54,759 bases of DNA from a virus, in the IMG/VR virus record IMGVR_UViG_3300030389_001655, positions 1-54,759 of that record; one strand, written 5' to 3'. A program made the translations under genes and the position numbers. This document shows positions 1 through 9,005 of this stretch, one piece after another. Every line of letters starts with the position of its first letter. Positions within the stretch are counted from its first letter, which is position 1. The notes beneath the pieces were generated by a model, which worked only from the letters and a program-made list of their open reading frames with translations, was not told the origin of the DNA and did not search any database.

Positions 1-1
1 A

Positions 2-304
2 GTACAACAAGCAAAATTTTATGATGTAACAAATTCAGCAGATGTTTTTGTAGGCGAAGAATTAGGAAGTAGAAATAGATGCACAATAGCACATAGAGCT
101 TCACATTATGATGCAAATGATCCAGATCAAATGACCATGAGAGGATTTATTCCAGCAAGTAACACAACTGCTAGAACATATACAATACATTTTCGTTGTG
201 AGGCTTCTGGAACTAATTATGATTTTGTTCAATCACATGGCGACACCACTTCTTATGGATGGTCTTGTCCATTCATATTTACTATAAAAGAAATTAAAGG
301 TTAA
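2..304 (+). CDS. C-terminal part of a surface/tail-fibre-like protein (cut by window edge)
   Basis: An open frame enters from the left edge and stops with TAA at 302-304; about 100 residues are visible and no start is present. The visible part reads as a compact beta-rich domain with many short Thr/Phe/Tyr strands, ending FTIKEIKG. It is followed after two bases by a run of small tail-fibre genes, so a receptor-binding or fibre-tip role is inferred from position only. The upstream frame would be closed if the two window ends were joined, so the gene really is truncated. Confidence 0.6.
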   Translation, partial: VQQAKFYDVTNSADVFVGEELGSRNRCTIAHRASHYDANDPDQMTMRGFIPASNTTARTYTIHFRCEASGTNYDFVQSHGDTTSYGWSCPFIFTIKEIKG

Positions 305-306
305 TT

Positions 307-765
307 ATGCCATATATAGGAAGATCAGAAAATTTTGGAGTAAGAAGTAGGTTTCAGTATCAAGCAACCGCTAGTCAAACGAGCTTCAGTGGTTCAGATG
401 CTAATTCTTTATCTCTAAGTTACAATGATTCAAGATACATGGATGTCTATCAAAATGGTGTATTGCTTGTACCAGGCACAGACTATACTGCAACTACTGG
501 TACGACTGTTGTATTAGTTCAAGCAGCCAGTTTAAATGACATAGTAGAAATGGTCGTTTATGATGTCTTTACAGTTGCCAACTCTTACACAAAAAATGAG
601 TCAGATACGAGGTATCCTTTTAAGGGAAACAATAGTATAATCAGATTAAATGGTCAGACTATTAGTGCAGACATAACCATAGACTCAGATGAAAATGGCG
701 TAAGTGCTGGACCTATAACACAATCAGCGACAGTTACTGTTAATGGTTATTGGAGTATCGTATGA
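307..765 (+). CDS. tail-fibre-type protein, MPYIG family (copy 1)
   Basis: 152 residues. It begins MPYIGRSENFGVRSRFQYQA, followed by a Ser/Thr-rich region with the segment YMDVYQNGVLLVPGTDYTA, and ends in an N-G-x-x-I-x-A-D-I-T-I pattern. The gene at 52450 starts MPFIGKGP and has the same layout (VLVSVDGVVQDTSAYT, then SLTSNITI), so the two are paralogues. Proteins of this shape are common among fibre genes of marine phages. It heads the first copy of a four-gene block; the next gene starts inside its stop codon (ATGA at 762). Confidence 0.7.
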   Translation: MPYIGRSENFGVRSRFQYQATASQTSFSGSDANSLSLSYNDSRYMDVYQNGVLLVPGTDYTATTGTTVVLVQAASLNDIVEMVVYDVFTVANSYTKNESDTRYPFKGNNSIIRLNGQTISADITIDSDENGVSAGPITQSATVTVNGYWSIV

Positions 766-1190
766 CAAGTCAACTCAATGTAGATACCATTGTAGATAAA
801 GCAGGTAGTGGTGGCACGAATGTTAAGATAGCTAACACTTCTACCCATGTATCTGATGGTGGTAGTGCTACACAGAATACTGTTCAAGGGTTATTAAAAG
901 TTTGGCTTAACATGGCTGCTAATGGTGCTTCTATTGATGACAGTTTTAACATAAGTAGCGTAACTGATAATGCAGCAGGTAATTTAAATCCTCAATATGC
1001 AAATGTTTTCAGTGGAGCTAGTAATTTAGCCATGACAGTTGGTGCTAGAAATTCTGGCACAAGTGGAATGGTTTATACTGCTGCTTTAATATCAACAACA
1101 GGTCAAGGTGGCTTTGTTCATTATGAAAATGGTAGTACAGCAGATCCTTTAGATTGGACAGGCTTACAAATATCAGGAGATTTAGCATAA
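762..1190 (+). CDS. small adhesin/fibre protein, module A (copy 1)
   Basis: 142 residues; ATG 762 overlaps the previous stop and is preferred to an upstream in-frame ATG at 750 because it is translationally coupled. The N-terminal half matches the gene at 52896 (VDTI, IxNTS, SDGG, TQNxVQG, DSFNISSxTDN), while the C-terminal half has diverged, as expected for a variable ligand-facing end. It ends in the shared tail GDLA, whose codons (GGA GAT TTA GCA) form the Shine-Dalgarno of the next gene. A fibre/adhesin role is inferred from neighbours and layout. Confidence 0.65.
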   Translation: MTSQLNVDTIVDKAGSGGTNVKIANTSTHVSDGGSATQNTVQGLLKVWLNMAANGASIDDSFNISSVTDNAAGNLNPQYANVFSGASNLAMTVGARNSGTSGMVYTAALISTTGQGGFVHYENGSTADPLDWTGLQISGDLA

Positions 1191-1600
1191 TGGCAAGTGA
1201 ACTTAAAGTAGATAAATTTACAGGCGTAACCACAGCAGGTTCTATTGATGTTACAGGTGAAGGCAATAGTACGACAACTAATCTGCAACAAGGGTTGGCT
1301 AAAGCATTTTCAAGTATAAATGGTGCTAGCACAGCGGCAACGCGAGGCACATTTAATATGTCATCATTAAATGATACTGGAACTGGTCAATATACAATTA
1401 CTATTACGAATCCTATGGCTAATACAAACTATACTGGTCACTTTTCAAGTGGTGATCATGATGATACTTCTGACAGTTTTACAAGACAGTTTATTCATAC
1501 TTTAAATACAGCAAATATATCTGTGTTTATCGCTCAAACTGCGAGTAGTTATTATGATACCACATATATTGGTTGTACAATTCACGGAGACCTCGCATAA
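1190..1600 (+). CDS. small adhesin/fibre protein, module B (copy 1)
   Basis: 136 residues. ATG 1190 shares its A with the previous stop and follows the GGAGA of the preceding GDLA codons. The N-terminus (TAGSIDVTGEGNSTTTNLQQGL) closely matches the gene at 53315 (TAGSILVTGEGGSTTTNLQQGL) and then diverges. It ends HGDLA. Predicted small fibre or head-domain protein; no catalytic motif is visible. Confidence 0.65.
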   Translation: MASELKVDKFTGVTTAGSIDVTGEGNSTTTNLQQGLAKAFSSINGASTAATRGTFNMSSLNDTGTGQYTITITNPMANTNYTGHFSSGDHDDTSDSFTRQFIHTLNTANISVFIAQTASSYYDTTYIGCTIHGDLA

Positions 1601-2007
1601 TGGCTAGTATATTAAGAGTAAACACATTAACAGATGCAAGTAGTAATAATAGTATTGCTACGAGTGTACTATTCAATGGCACTGCTAAAGCATGGGCAAC
1701 TTGTATAACGCAAAGCAGTACAGCTATAAGAGATTCTTATAATAATGCTTCTTTGACTGACAATGGAACTGGAGACACAACATTTACACTCACAAGTAAT
1801 ATGGTTAATGATGATTATTTTTTCGGAACTTGTCATGCTTATTACAATAATGCCTATCCTAGAAGTACTGGTGGAGTAAGGTCAATAAATTATTTAACAA
1901 CATCAACAATAAGAGTTGAGCAGAATTATTGTTCTACTTTTGGTTCGGGAGAAACCTATGAAGATACCTATGCTAAAGGTTATCAAATGCAAGGAGACTT
2001 AGCATGA
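1600..2007 (+). CDS. small adhesin/fibre protein, module C (copy 1)
   Basis: 135 residues, starting at ATG 1600 within the preceding TAATG overlap. It shares with the gene at 53713 the pattern FNGxAKxW followed by T-A-I-R-D-S, (N/M)xS(L/I)TD and NDD(Y/F). The distal half differs and ends MQGDLA. It closes the first A-B-C set; the next gene starts inside its stop codon. Function inferred from context. Confidence 0.65.
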   Translation: MASILRVNTLTDASSNNSIATSVLFNGTAKAWATCITQSSTAIRDSYNNASLTDNGTGDTTFTLTSNMVNDDYFFGTCHAYYNNAYPRSTGGVRSINYLTTSTIRVEQNYCSTFGSGETYEDTYAKGYQMQGDLA

Positions 2008-3122
2008 GTAAAGCAGCAGAATTAGCAAAGATGGGTGAAGTTCTAACCAATAGTCAGCTTGGGGGTCGGCGGAATATTGTAATTAATGGAGCAATGCAAT
2101 GTTCGCAAAGAAGTACGTCAGCCACATCTATAACATCAACTGGTTATCACGCTTTAGATAGATTCAAATTATTATACACAGATGCTGGTACATGGACAAT
2201 GTCTCAATCATCAACTGCACCAAATGGATTTGCTAATAGTTTAAAATTAGATTGTACTTCAGCTAAATCTTCTTTGGCTTCAGACAGTAGATTATTTTTA
2301 ATGCAGCTTATTGAAGCACAGGATTTACAGCAACTGAAAAAAGGCACATCAGAATCTGAATATGTAACACTTAGTTTTTATGTGCGTTCAAATAAAACTG
2401 GGACTTATCAAGTTAATATTGAGGACAATGATAATGTAAGAATTATTGGTTCAACTTACACAATTAGCTCTGCTGATACATGGGAAAGAAAAGTGATACC
2501 TTTTGTTGGTGATACAAGTGGTACATTACCTGATGACACTGGTGATGGTTTTAATATTATGTGGGCATTGGTTGCAGGAACAGATAACTCATCTGGTGCA
2601 GTTCCTACTGCATGGGAGTCTAAAGTCAATACAGACAGAGGTGCAGGTTTAGGAGTTAATCTTGCAGATAGCACGGACAATGAATGGTACATTACAGGAG
2701 TACAACTTGAAGTTGGTAATTATCCTGGTGGTACTCCATTTGAGCATAGGTCATTTGGGGAAGAACTAGCTTTGTGTCAAAGATATTTTAATATTTTTGG
2801 TAAAGCAGAAACTGGAAACAATTATGAAAACTTTGGAACAGTTGTTGCTTTTGGAACTGGTGCAGGAGACCATAGGATGCAAATGACAATGCCTACCACT
2901 ATGAGAGCAATACCAACTGTAGGAAATTCTGGAAGTTTTGCTTGTATAGGTCAAGTAGATGGTGGTGGTCAACTTTCTTCCATAGGATTAGCAGATGGTG
3001 GCAGTAAAACCATAATAGGACTAAATCTAACCATGAATGCTGGAAATGTTGTAGGAGATGTTTCACCATTTAGGTCAAACAATGATGCAGACGCATTTAT
3101 AAGTTTTGATGCAGAATTATAG
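2004..3122 (+). CDS. tail-fibre protein with carbohydrate-binding-like domain
   Basis: 372 residues. After a short N-terminus comes a Ser/Thr-rich beta region with a jelly-roll-like pattern (YVTLSFYVRSNKTGTYQVNI, then WYITGVQLEVG), then PFEHRSFGEELALCQRYF, a junction peptide I recognise from many marine phage fibre proteins, and a variable C-terminus. Receptor or polysaccharide binding is inferred. The start ATG overlaps the previous stop, and its Shine-Dalgarno is the GGAGAC of the GDLA codons upstream. Confidence 0.75.
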   Translation: MSKAAELAKMGEVLTNSQLGGRRNIVINGAMQCSQRSTSATSITSTGYHALDRFKLLYTDAGTWTMSQSSTAPNGFANSLKLDCTSAKSSLASDSRLFLMQLIEAQDLQQLKKGTSESEYVTLSFYVRSNKTGTYQVNIEDNDNVRIIGSTYTISSADTWERKVIPFVGDTSGTLPDDTGDGFNIMWALVAGTDNSSGAVPTAWESKVNTDRGAGLGVNLADSTDNEWYITGVQLEVGNYPGGTPFEHRSFGEELALCQRYFNIFGKAETGNNYENFGTVVAFGTGAGDHRMQMTMPTTMRAIPTVGNSGSFACIGQVDGGGQLSSIGLADGGSKTIIGLNLTMNAGNVVGDVSPFRSNNDADAFISFDAEL

Positions 3123-3130
3123 AGGTAAAT

Positions 3131-3307
3131 ATGTTAATTGAAAATGCACAATATGTTTTAACACATGGAACAACAGAAAATTCATCAATCAATTGTACAA
3201 TAGATGGAGTTGCAATGTCTGTCCCTATGGATACTGACAACAGACATTACGCAGAAATACTAAAACAAGTTGCAGAAGGTAAACTGACCATCAAGGATGC
3301 TGAGTAA
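3131..3307 (+). CDS. small protein in the fibre region
   Basis: 58 residues, ATG 3131 after GAGGTAAAT, stop 3305-3307. The sequence is soluble: a beta-like N-terminus (MLIENAQYVLTHGTTEN) and a charged helix (YAEILKQVAEGKLTIKDAE). The stop shares its last A with the next ATG. No family recognised; the tight coupling and coding-like composition support a real gene. Confidence 0.6.
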   Translation: MLIENAQYVLTHGTTENSSINCTIDGVAMSVPMDTDNRHYAEILKQVAEGKLTIKDAE

Positions 3308-3729
3308 TGTTTGGTAACTCTTCTTTCGCTGAAGCCGCCTTTGCAAATGTAGGAGGCGTTTTACAAGTTGCTACAGCAGAGATGAGTGCTCTCGGCACTA
3401 GCTCAAGTATAGGTTCTGGAACACTTGTTGGCGTTTCATCACTAAGCGGTAACTTTACTCAAACAACAGCAGGTATATTTATTACTGGCAGTGTTAACGC
3501 AGAAGTTAGCTCTAACTTTACACAAACTACTGAAGATATAAAGGTAGTTAACTTTACAGATGTTACCATGTCTAGCATCTTTACTAAGACAACAAGTGCT
3601 ATAGCTATACTTTCTGGTGTGTCTTCACAAGATTTAAATTTTACAAAAACAACTTCTGGAGATATACTGTATGTAGCTATTGTGCCAGAACCAAGTGGTG
3701 CAGAAACATACACAGAAATAAACGCATGA
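3307..3729 (+). CDS. repetitive Thr/Ser-rich fibre protein
   Basis: 140 residues. It contains a roughly 35-residue-spaced repeat of the type N-F-T-(Q/K)-T-T (SGNFTQTTAG, SSNFTQTTED, SSIFTKTTSA, DLNFTKTTSG) separated by beta-strand-like stretches, as in repetitive fibre shafts. The start overlaps the preceding stop. Fibre role inferred; no enzymatic motif. Confidence 0.6.
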   Translation: MFGNSSFAEAAFANVGGVLQVATAEMSALGTSSSIGSGTLVGVSSLSGNFTQTTAGIFITGSVNAEVSSNFTQTTEDIKVVNFTDVTMSSIFTKTTSAIAILSGVSSQDLNFTKTTSGDILYVAIVPEPSGAETYTEINA

Positions 3730-3736
3730 GGGATAT

Positions 3737-4621
3737 ATGCCAAGTTCTTATACAGCAAATTTAGGAGTAGAAAAAATAGGTTCTGGTGAACAAGCTGGAA
3801 CTTGGGGGACAACGACTAATTTAAATCTAGATATTATAGACAGAGCCGTAAATGGTGTAGGAGCTATCACACTATCTGGCACATCACATACATTGACCAC
3901 AACTGACGGAGCATTGTCAGAGGGTGGTAATAAAGTTCTTGTATTAGGTGGATCGCCATCTGGTACAAACACAATTACAATATCACCAAACGATCAAGAT
4001 AAAATGTATTTTGTACATAACAACTCTGGTCAAACTGCAACTTTTACACAAGGTTCTGGTGGCAATGTATCTATTCCAGACGGATCAAAAGGTCTTATCT
4101 TTGCAGATGGTGCAGGCTCTGGTGCTAAAGTTACTGATTTACTTGATGGTTTTGCTTTTGGTGGTACAAAAGTAACTGCTACAGGAGCAGAACTTAATCT
4201 TATGGATGGTGGTACAAGTGCTGGAACCACGGCTGTTGCCGATGGCGATGGCATTGTAACCAATGATGGTGGCACAATGAGACAAACAACTGCCGCTACT
4301 TTTTCTACCTATTTCAATGCAAATCTTGTAACTGTACCAAGTGCCATAACATCGTCCTCTGCTACACTTACGCCCTCTGCAGCACAATCAATATATCAAA
4401 AGGTAGATACTTCTAGTAATAATGTAGCGTTAACATTAGCTATAGGTAGTTTAGCCATTGGACAATATATTATTATAGATAAAACAAGTTCTTCTAACAC
4501 GCTAACAATAAGTTACCCGTCTAACTCTCAAGGTGTGAGTCTTGGTAATTCAGCATCTTTTGCTATAGCCATAAATCAAAATGGTTCTATTTTTACTTTT
4601 ATCGAGTCTGTTAAATTTTAG
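3737..4621 (+). CDS. tail fibre protein
   Basis: 294 residues. The N-terminus SSYTANLGVEKIGSGEQAGT followed by WGTTTN is a hallmark opening of fibre proteins in marine phages. A Thr/Gly-rich middle carries the motif TGAELNLMDGGTSAGTTAVA. Residues 215-294 look like a beta-sandwich. Shine-Dalgarno GAGGGATAT precedes ATG. The gene lies between fibre genes and the nozzle-type gene, fitting a distal or proximal fibre subunit. Confidence 0.75.
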   Translation: MPSSYTANLGVEKIGSGEQAGTWGTTTNLNLDIIDRAVNGVGAITLSGTSHTLTTTDGALSEGGNKVLVLGGSPSGTNTITISPNDQDKMYFVHNNSGQTATFTQGSGGNVSIPDGSKGLIFADGAGSGAKVTDLLDGFAFGGTKVTATGAELNLMDGGTSAGTTAVADGDGIVTNDGGTMRQTTAATFSTYFNANLVTVPSAITSSSATLTPSAAQSIYQKVDTSSNNVALTLAIGSLAIGQYIIIDKTSSSNTLTISYPSNSQGVSLGNSASFAIAINQNGSIFTFIESVKF

Positions 4622-4628
4622 GTGATTA

Positions 4629-5789
4629 ATGTCAATACCATTAATAGGAAATGTAGGTTTTACAGAAATAAGTTCAGCAGGTAGTTTAACGACTGCTGCT
4701 AGTACAAAAATTGGACTACCTATACAATTATTTAAACTCACAAGTTCTATATCTGGTCAACTAACATTGATAGAAAATAGTAATCACAAAAAAGTTATAA
4801 TTGATACAAATGGTAATAATATAATTAATTCTTCTGGATCACCTTTAAATGTTGATTGTCCGTCTGGTGTACCAGTGGAATTAAAAGGTAGTGGTAATGT
4901 ACAGTCTACAGTCAAAACATTTACAAGTGCAGTGACCGATACAAGTAATACTGGAACTACTACTATTGCAGAAGCTGGTAATTCAACACTTGCAGTTACA
5001 ACTAATCATACTTTCACAGAGCAACTTATAGATGATAACAGAAGTGCAGGTGGTGGTGCTTCTTTTGGTGATGGTTTTACAACAGTAACAAGTCCAAAAG
5101 ATGGTTCAGTAAGTAGAATGGTAAATGAAACATATTACTCTTCAACTAATGCCACAAATTTTGGAGGAAATGATTTAGATAATATAGATCGTTCTGATTT
5201 TGGTATGTCTTTTTCTCATGCTTTCTTAGAGGATGGAACTCCAATTAGTGGTCGTATTTCAGGTCCATCAACGCCAGGTGGAACGGGAGGCACAAGTACA
5301 TTTGATGGAAGTACTTCAAAGCGACCAAGTGAAAATGCAGTATATAGCGGATACCGATATATGAAATGGAATAATGCTTTAGTTGGAGTTAATAATGGCA
5401 ACTCTGGTAATTTTGATATCGAAATATTTATTAATTCAGCAAACGGGGCGGCAGTGGTAGCAATCATAGGTGGTCGTGGAGCTTTTAACCAAATTAAAAA
5501 TGTTGATGTATTTACTACATCAACTGGTAGAAAATTTACTTTTACAAATAACACAAGTCATACAATTACATTGTCTGGTAGTGATCCATACTCAAGCACA
5601 TCCGTTAGTGCAAGTGGTACTGGTGTTGTTAATAGAGATTCAACAGATGGTTCATTTAGTATTACTGGTACGTTTCCAGATACAAATGATGCTGGTGCTC
5701 CTTTGTCATCACTTGGACTTAATGAAACATCTTCAACAACTGTCAATGTGGACAATCACACTGGCACTAACTCCGTAAAGGCGTTCTAA
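4629..5789 (+). CDS. tail/fibre structural protein
   Basis: 386 residues, Gly/Ser/Thr/Asn-rich, beta-rich, with no predicted membrane segment. The N-terminal 100 residues have a regular hydrophobic strand pattern (LIGNVGFTEISSAGSLTTAA). The C-terminal part has GSDPYSSTSVSASGTGV-like loops. It ends one base into the next gene's start (TAATG). Probably the virion protein linking fibres to the nozzle; function inferred only from position. Confidence 0.6.
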   Translation: MSIPLIGNVGFTEISSAGSLTTAASTKIGLPIQLFKLTSSISGQLTLIENSNHKKVIIDTNGNNIINSSGSPLNVDCPSGVPVELKGSGNVQSTVKTFTSAVTDTSNTGTTTIAEAGNSTLAVTTNHTFTEQLIDDNRSAGGGASFGDGFTTVTSPKDGSVSRMVNETYYSSTNATNFGGNDLDNIDRSDFGMSFSHAFLEDGTPISGRISGPSTPGGTGGTSTFDGSTSKRPSENAVYSGYRYMKWNNALVGVNNGNSGNFDIEIFINSANGAAVVAIIGGRGAFNQIKNVDVFTTSTGRKFTFTNNTSHTITLSGSDPYSSTSVSASGTGVVNRDSTDGSFSITGTFPDTNDAGAPLSSLGLNETSSTTVNVDNHTGTNSVKAF

Positions 5790-7930
5790 TGCCAATAAAA
5801 ACTTTAAAATTTAAACCTGGTATTGTAAAAGACATAACATCTTATGCTAACGAAGGTGGGTATGTTGATGGTGACAAGATACGTTTTCGTTTTGGTTTTC
5901 CAGAAAAAATAGGTGGTTGGGTTAAGTTTAGTCCAAACTCTTACGAGGGCACGGCTAGAAGATTACATAACTGGGTTGCTCTTGATGGATCTGACTTCTT
6001 AGGTGTTGGATCACACTTAAAATATTATATTGAAGAAGGTCAAACTTTTAATGACATCACTCCTATTAGAAGCACAACAAGTGCTGGTGACGTTACCTTT
6101 GCTGCAACAAATGGGTCAACAACAATAACTGTAACGGATCAAGCACATGGAGCTATAGCAGGTGATTTTGTAACTTTTTCTGATGCAGCTAGTCTAGGCG
6201 GTAATATTACAGCCGATGTCTTAAATATAGAATATCAAATACAAACTTTTGTAAATTCTAATACTTACACAATAACTTCTGCCGTTGCAGCTAATTCATC
6301 AGATTCTGGTAATGGTGGCGGTAGCACAGTAGGAACATATCAAATAAACACAGGACTAGACAACACAGTTGGTGGTACAGGTTGGGGTGCAGGTCAATGG
6401 AGTGGTACAACAAGTGGTGGTTTATCAACAACAATTAATGAGGGTGGCACATTTAGTGATTCAGATACAACACTTACAGTAACAAGTGGCACTGGTATAG
6501 CAAACAATGATTTTATATTAATTGATCAAGAAATTTTAAAAGTAACAAACGTGTCCACTAACGATCTAACAGTAACAAGAGCACAAAACGGAACTATAGC
6601 AGCCACTCATGCTGATGGAGCAACTGTATTTTTAATTGTAGGTAATGCCTCATCTGCTGATGACTTTGTAGGTTGGGGTGATGCTGCAAGTGTTACAGTA
6701 CCTGGTGCACAAATTAGAACTTGGTCACACGACAATTTTGGAGAGGATTTAATTATAAATGCAAGAGATAGTAGTTTATTTTATTGGGATAAAACATTAG
6801 GTACAAGTGCTAGAGCTATAGAACTTAGTGCAACCTCTACCTTTAGTGGAGAAAAAAGTGTGCCTACCATAGCAAAACAAGTTTTAGTATCTGATGTTGA
6901 TCGTCACGTTATAGCTTTTGGTTGTGATGGAGTGGGTGGTAGCTCCTCGGCAACACAAGGAGATGGCGTGCAAGATCCACTGCTTATAAGATTTAGTAGT
7001 CAAGAAAATCCAGTAGACTGGTTTCCAACTGCAACAAATACTGCAGGTGATTTAAGACTTGGTGCAGGCTCTACTTTTGTACAGGCTGTTGAAACAAAAA
7101 GAGAGATACTTGTTTATACAGATAAGTCTTTACATTCCATGAGATTTATAGGTCCGCCATTTACTTTTGGTATTACACAGATTGCATCTAATATAACCAT
7201 TATGTCACCAAGTGCAGCTATTGCTACAGAAGATGTGGTGTATTGGATGGGTATTGATAACTTTTATGTACACGCTGGACAAACTGCACAATTGCCTTGC
7301 ACAGTCAAAGATGAAGTATTTACAAACTTTAACTTAGAAGAAAAAGATAAAGTTATTGCGGGTATTAATTCTGAGTTTGGTGAGGTTTGGTGGTTCTATC
7401 CGTCAGCAAGTGCATCAGAAAATGATAAATATGTTATTTGGAATTATGTAGAAAAGGTGTGGTACTTTGGAACTTTATCTAGGACAGCTTGGTTAGATCG
7501 TGGCATAAGAAACTTTCCGATTGCTGCAAGCACACCACATTTATTTAACCATGAATCTGGGTTTGATGATGACACTTCTGCCATGACTGCGTTTATAGAA
7601 ACTGCTCCGATGGATATAGGAGACGGAGATAAGTTTGTATCTCTTAAAAGAGTTATACCAGATCTTACATTTACTGGATCTGTAACTGGGAGCTCTCCAA
7701 ACGCAACATTTACAGTCAAAGCAAGAGATTTTCCTGGCTCTGACTTTGATCAAACAGGCACTGGCACAACATCAAGAACCGCAACAAGTCCAGTTGAACA
7801 ATTTACAGAAAAATTAGATTATAGAATTAGAGGCAGATCTTTTGCAATAAGACTTGATTCTAGTGCATTAGGGTGTAAATTTAAGATGGGAACACCCAGA
7901 GTTGATATTAGAGAAGATGGAAGAAGATAA
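5789..7930 (+). CDS. tail nozzle / P22 gp10-like stabilisation protein
   Basis: 713 residues. The start MPIKTLKFKPGIVKDITSYA followed by NEGGYVDGDKIRFRFG, and a repetitive beta-propeller-like middle (GDLRLGAGSTFVQAVETKRE, VVYWMGIDNFYVHAG, NDKYVIWNYVEKVWYFG), are typical of the gp10/nozzle proteins of short-tailed phages that plug the tail after DNA packaging. A Ser/Thr-rich insertion lies at about residues 95-300. Its place before the internal virion proteins agrees. Assignment is by pattern, not a structure match. Confidence 0.7.
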   Translation: MPIKTLKFKPGIVKDITSYANEGGYVDGDKIRFRFGFPEKIGGWVKFSPNSYEGTARRLHNWVALDGSDFLGVGSHLKYYIEEGQTFNDITPIRSTTSAGDVTFAATNGSTTITVTDQAHGAIAGDFVTFSDAASLGGNITADVLNIEYQIQTFVNSNTYTITSAVAANSSDSGNGGGSTVGTYQINTGLDNTVGGTGWGAGQWSGTTSGGLSTTINEGGTFSDSDTTLTVTSGTGIANNDFILIDQEILKVTNVSTNDLTVTRAQNGTIAATHADGATVFLIVGNASSADDFVGWGDAASVTVPGAQIRTWSHDNFGEDLIINARDSSLFYWDKTLGTSARAIELSATSTFSGEKSVPTIAKQVLVSDVDRHVIAFGCDGVGGSSSATQGDGVQDPLLIRFSSQENPVDWFPTATNTAGDLRLGAGSTFVQAVETKREILVYTDKSLHSMRFIGPPFTFGITQIASNITIMSPSAAIATEDVVYWMGIDNFYVHAGQTAQLPCTVKDEVFTNFNLEEKDKVIAGINSEFGEVWWFYPSASASENDKYVIWNYVEKVWYFGTLSRTAWLDRGIRNFPIAASTPHLFNHESGFDDDTSAMTAFIETAPMDIGDGDKFVSLKRVIPDLTFTGSVTGSSPNATFTVKARDFPGSDFDQTGTGTTSRTATSPVEQFTEKLDYRIRGRSFAIRLDSSALGCKFKMGTPRVDIREDGRR

Positions 7931-8160
7931 TGGCATTAGTTGGCGTACCACCACCGAGGTTACCAGAACCACCTGAAGTTATAACTAGACAATATGTAGA
8001 GGATCTGGTGCGTTCTTTAGAAATTTTTATTTCACAAGAAAGAAACCCTGGTGAATTACGAGCAACAAAAATTACATTAACTGATTTACCAACAAGTTCT
8101 AGTGGCTTAGAAACTGGAGCATTATTTAATGATAGTGGGACAATAAAAATTGTTACATAG
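7930..8160 (+). CDS. small conserved virion-module protein
   Basis: 76 residues. Pro-rich N-terminus (GVPPPRLPEPPEVITRQYVE), a short amphipathic helix (YVEDLVRSLEIFISQE), then a C-terminal beta part. The start overlaps the stop of the nozzle-like gene. Small proteins like this between nozzle and ejection genes are common in marine podovirus-type genomes. No function can be assigned. Confidence 0.55.
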   Translation: MALVGVPPPRLPEPPEVITRQYVEDLVRSLEIFISQERNPGELRATKITLTDLPTSSSGLETGALFNDSGTIKIVT

Positions 8161-8192
8161 ACTAAAATATAATATTAAGGTATATTAATAGC

Positions 8193-9005
8193 ATGAGCCT
8201 AGGAAAACTTTTAAAAGATATAGCACCTGTTTTGATAGGAGCAACTTTAGGACCCGCTGTGGCTGGAACAGCAGTCAGTCCATTTATAAGTAGAGCAGTT
8301 GCAGGAGGCTTAACATCTAAATTAATGGGTGGAAAAACCAAAGATGCACTGAGAAATGCCCTAATTGCAGGAGTTGGTGGTGCTGCTTTTGATAGTTTTG
8401 GTGGAGGAGAGCAAGTTGTAAATCCAAATGCTGGTCAAACAATTGTTCGTGGAGCTGGAGGCGGAGGACAGGGAAGTGGAGCTTTTTTAGATAATAGAGG
8501 TGGAAATTTAGCAGCGGAGAGAATTTCAAAAAGCATTCCAACTGAAGTTGCAAATAAAGGCATTGCAGAAACCTTTAAGCCAAAAACATTTAGTGCAGAG
8601 CTTCTTAAATCTGCTGGAGTGGGTGGAGATAATTTACTTGCTCGATTACTTAACACACCTTTAGGAGAAGGCTTGACTGCTGGATTAATTGCACAATTAC
8701 TTTCTGGAGATGAAGAGGAACAAAAAAGAGAATTTGAACAAAGACCTTTTGGTGCTGGAGGACCAGGTGGCAGATTAGGTGGTATAACTTTTGCCAATCA
8801 AGGTGGAGAGATGGCATTCCCAAGACGTACAGGTGGCATAGACCCCTCTGAGGGATCTGGAACAAAAGATGATGTGCCTGCAATGCTTATGGCTGGTGAA
8901 TTTGTTTTAACTAAAGATGCTGTTAAAGGTTTAGGTGATGGTAATTCAAGAAAAGGCATACAAAGAGCTTATAATTTGATGGATGATTTGGAAGCGAGGG
9001 CATAA
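8193..9005 (+). CDS. putative internal virion protein, Gly-rich
   Basis: 270 residues. The N-terminal ~80 residues are rich in Ala/Gly and mildly hydrophobic (APVLIGATLGPAVAG, NALIAGVGGAAFDSFGGG), suggesting membrane interaction on ejection. The C-terminus carries GTKDDVPAMLMAGEFVLTKD and AVKGLGDGNSRKG, a segment recurring in tape-measure-like and internal virion proteins. An IxFANQGGEMAFPRRTGG stretch shows the Gly-Gly motif seen in other virion genes here. Shine-Dalgarno is a modest AAGG. Ejection role inferred. Confidence 0.6.
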   Translation: MSLGKLLKDIAPVLIGATLGPAVAGTAVSPFISRAVAGGLTSKLMGGKTKDALRNALIAGVGGAAFDSFGGGEQVVNPNAGQTIVRGAGGGGQGSGAFLDNRGGNLAAERISKSIPTEVANKGIAETFKPKTFSAELLKSAGVGGDNLLARLLNTPLGEGLTAGLIAQLLSGDEEEQKREFEQRPFGAGGPGGRLGGITFANQGGEMAFPRRTGGIDPSEGSGTKDDVPAMLMAGEFVLTKDAVKGLGDGNSRKGIQRAYNLMDDLEARA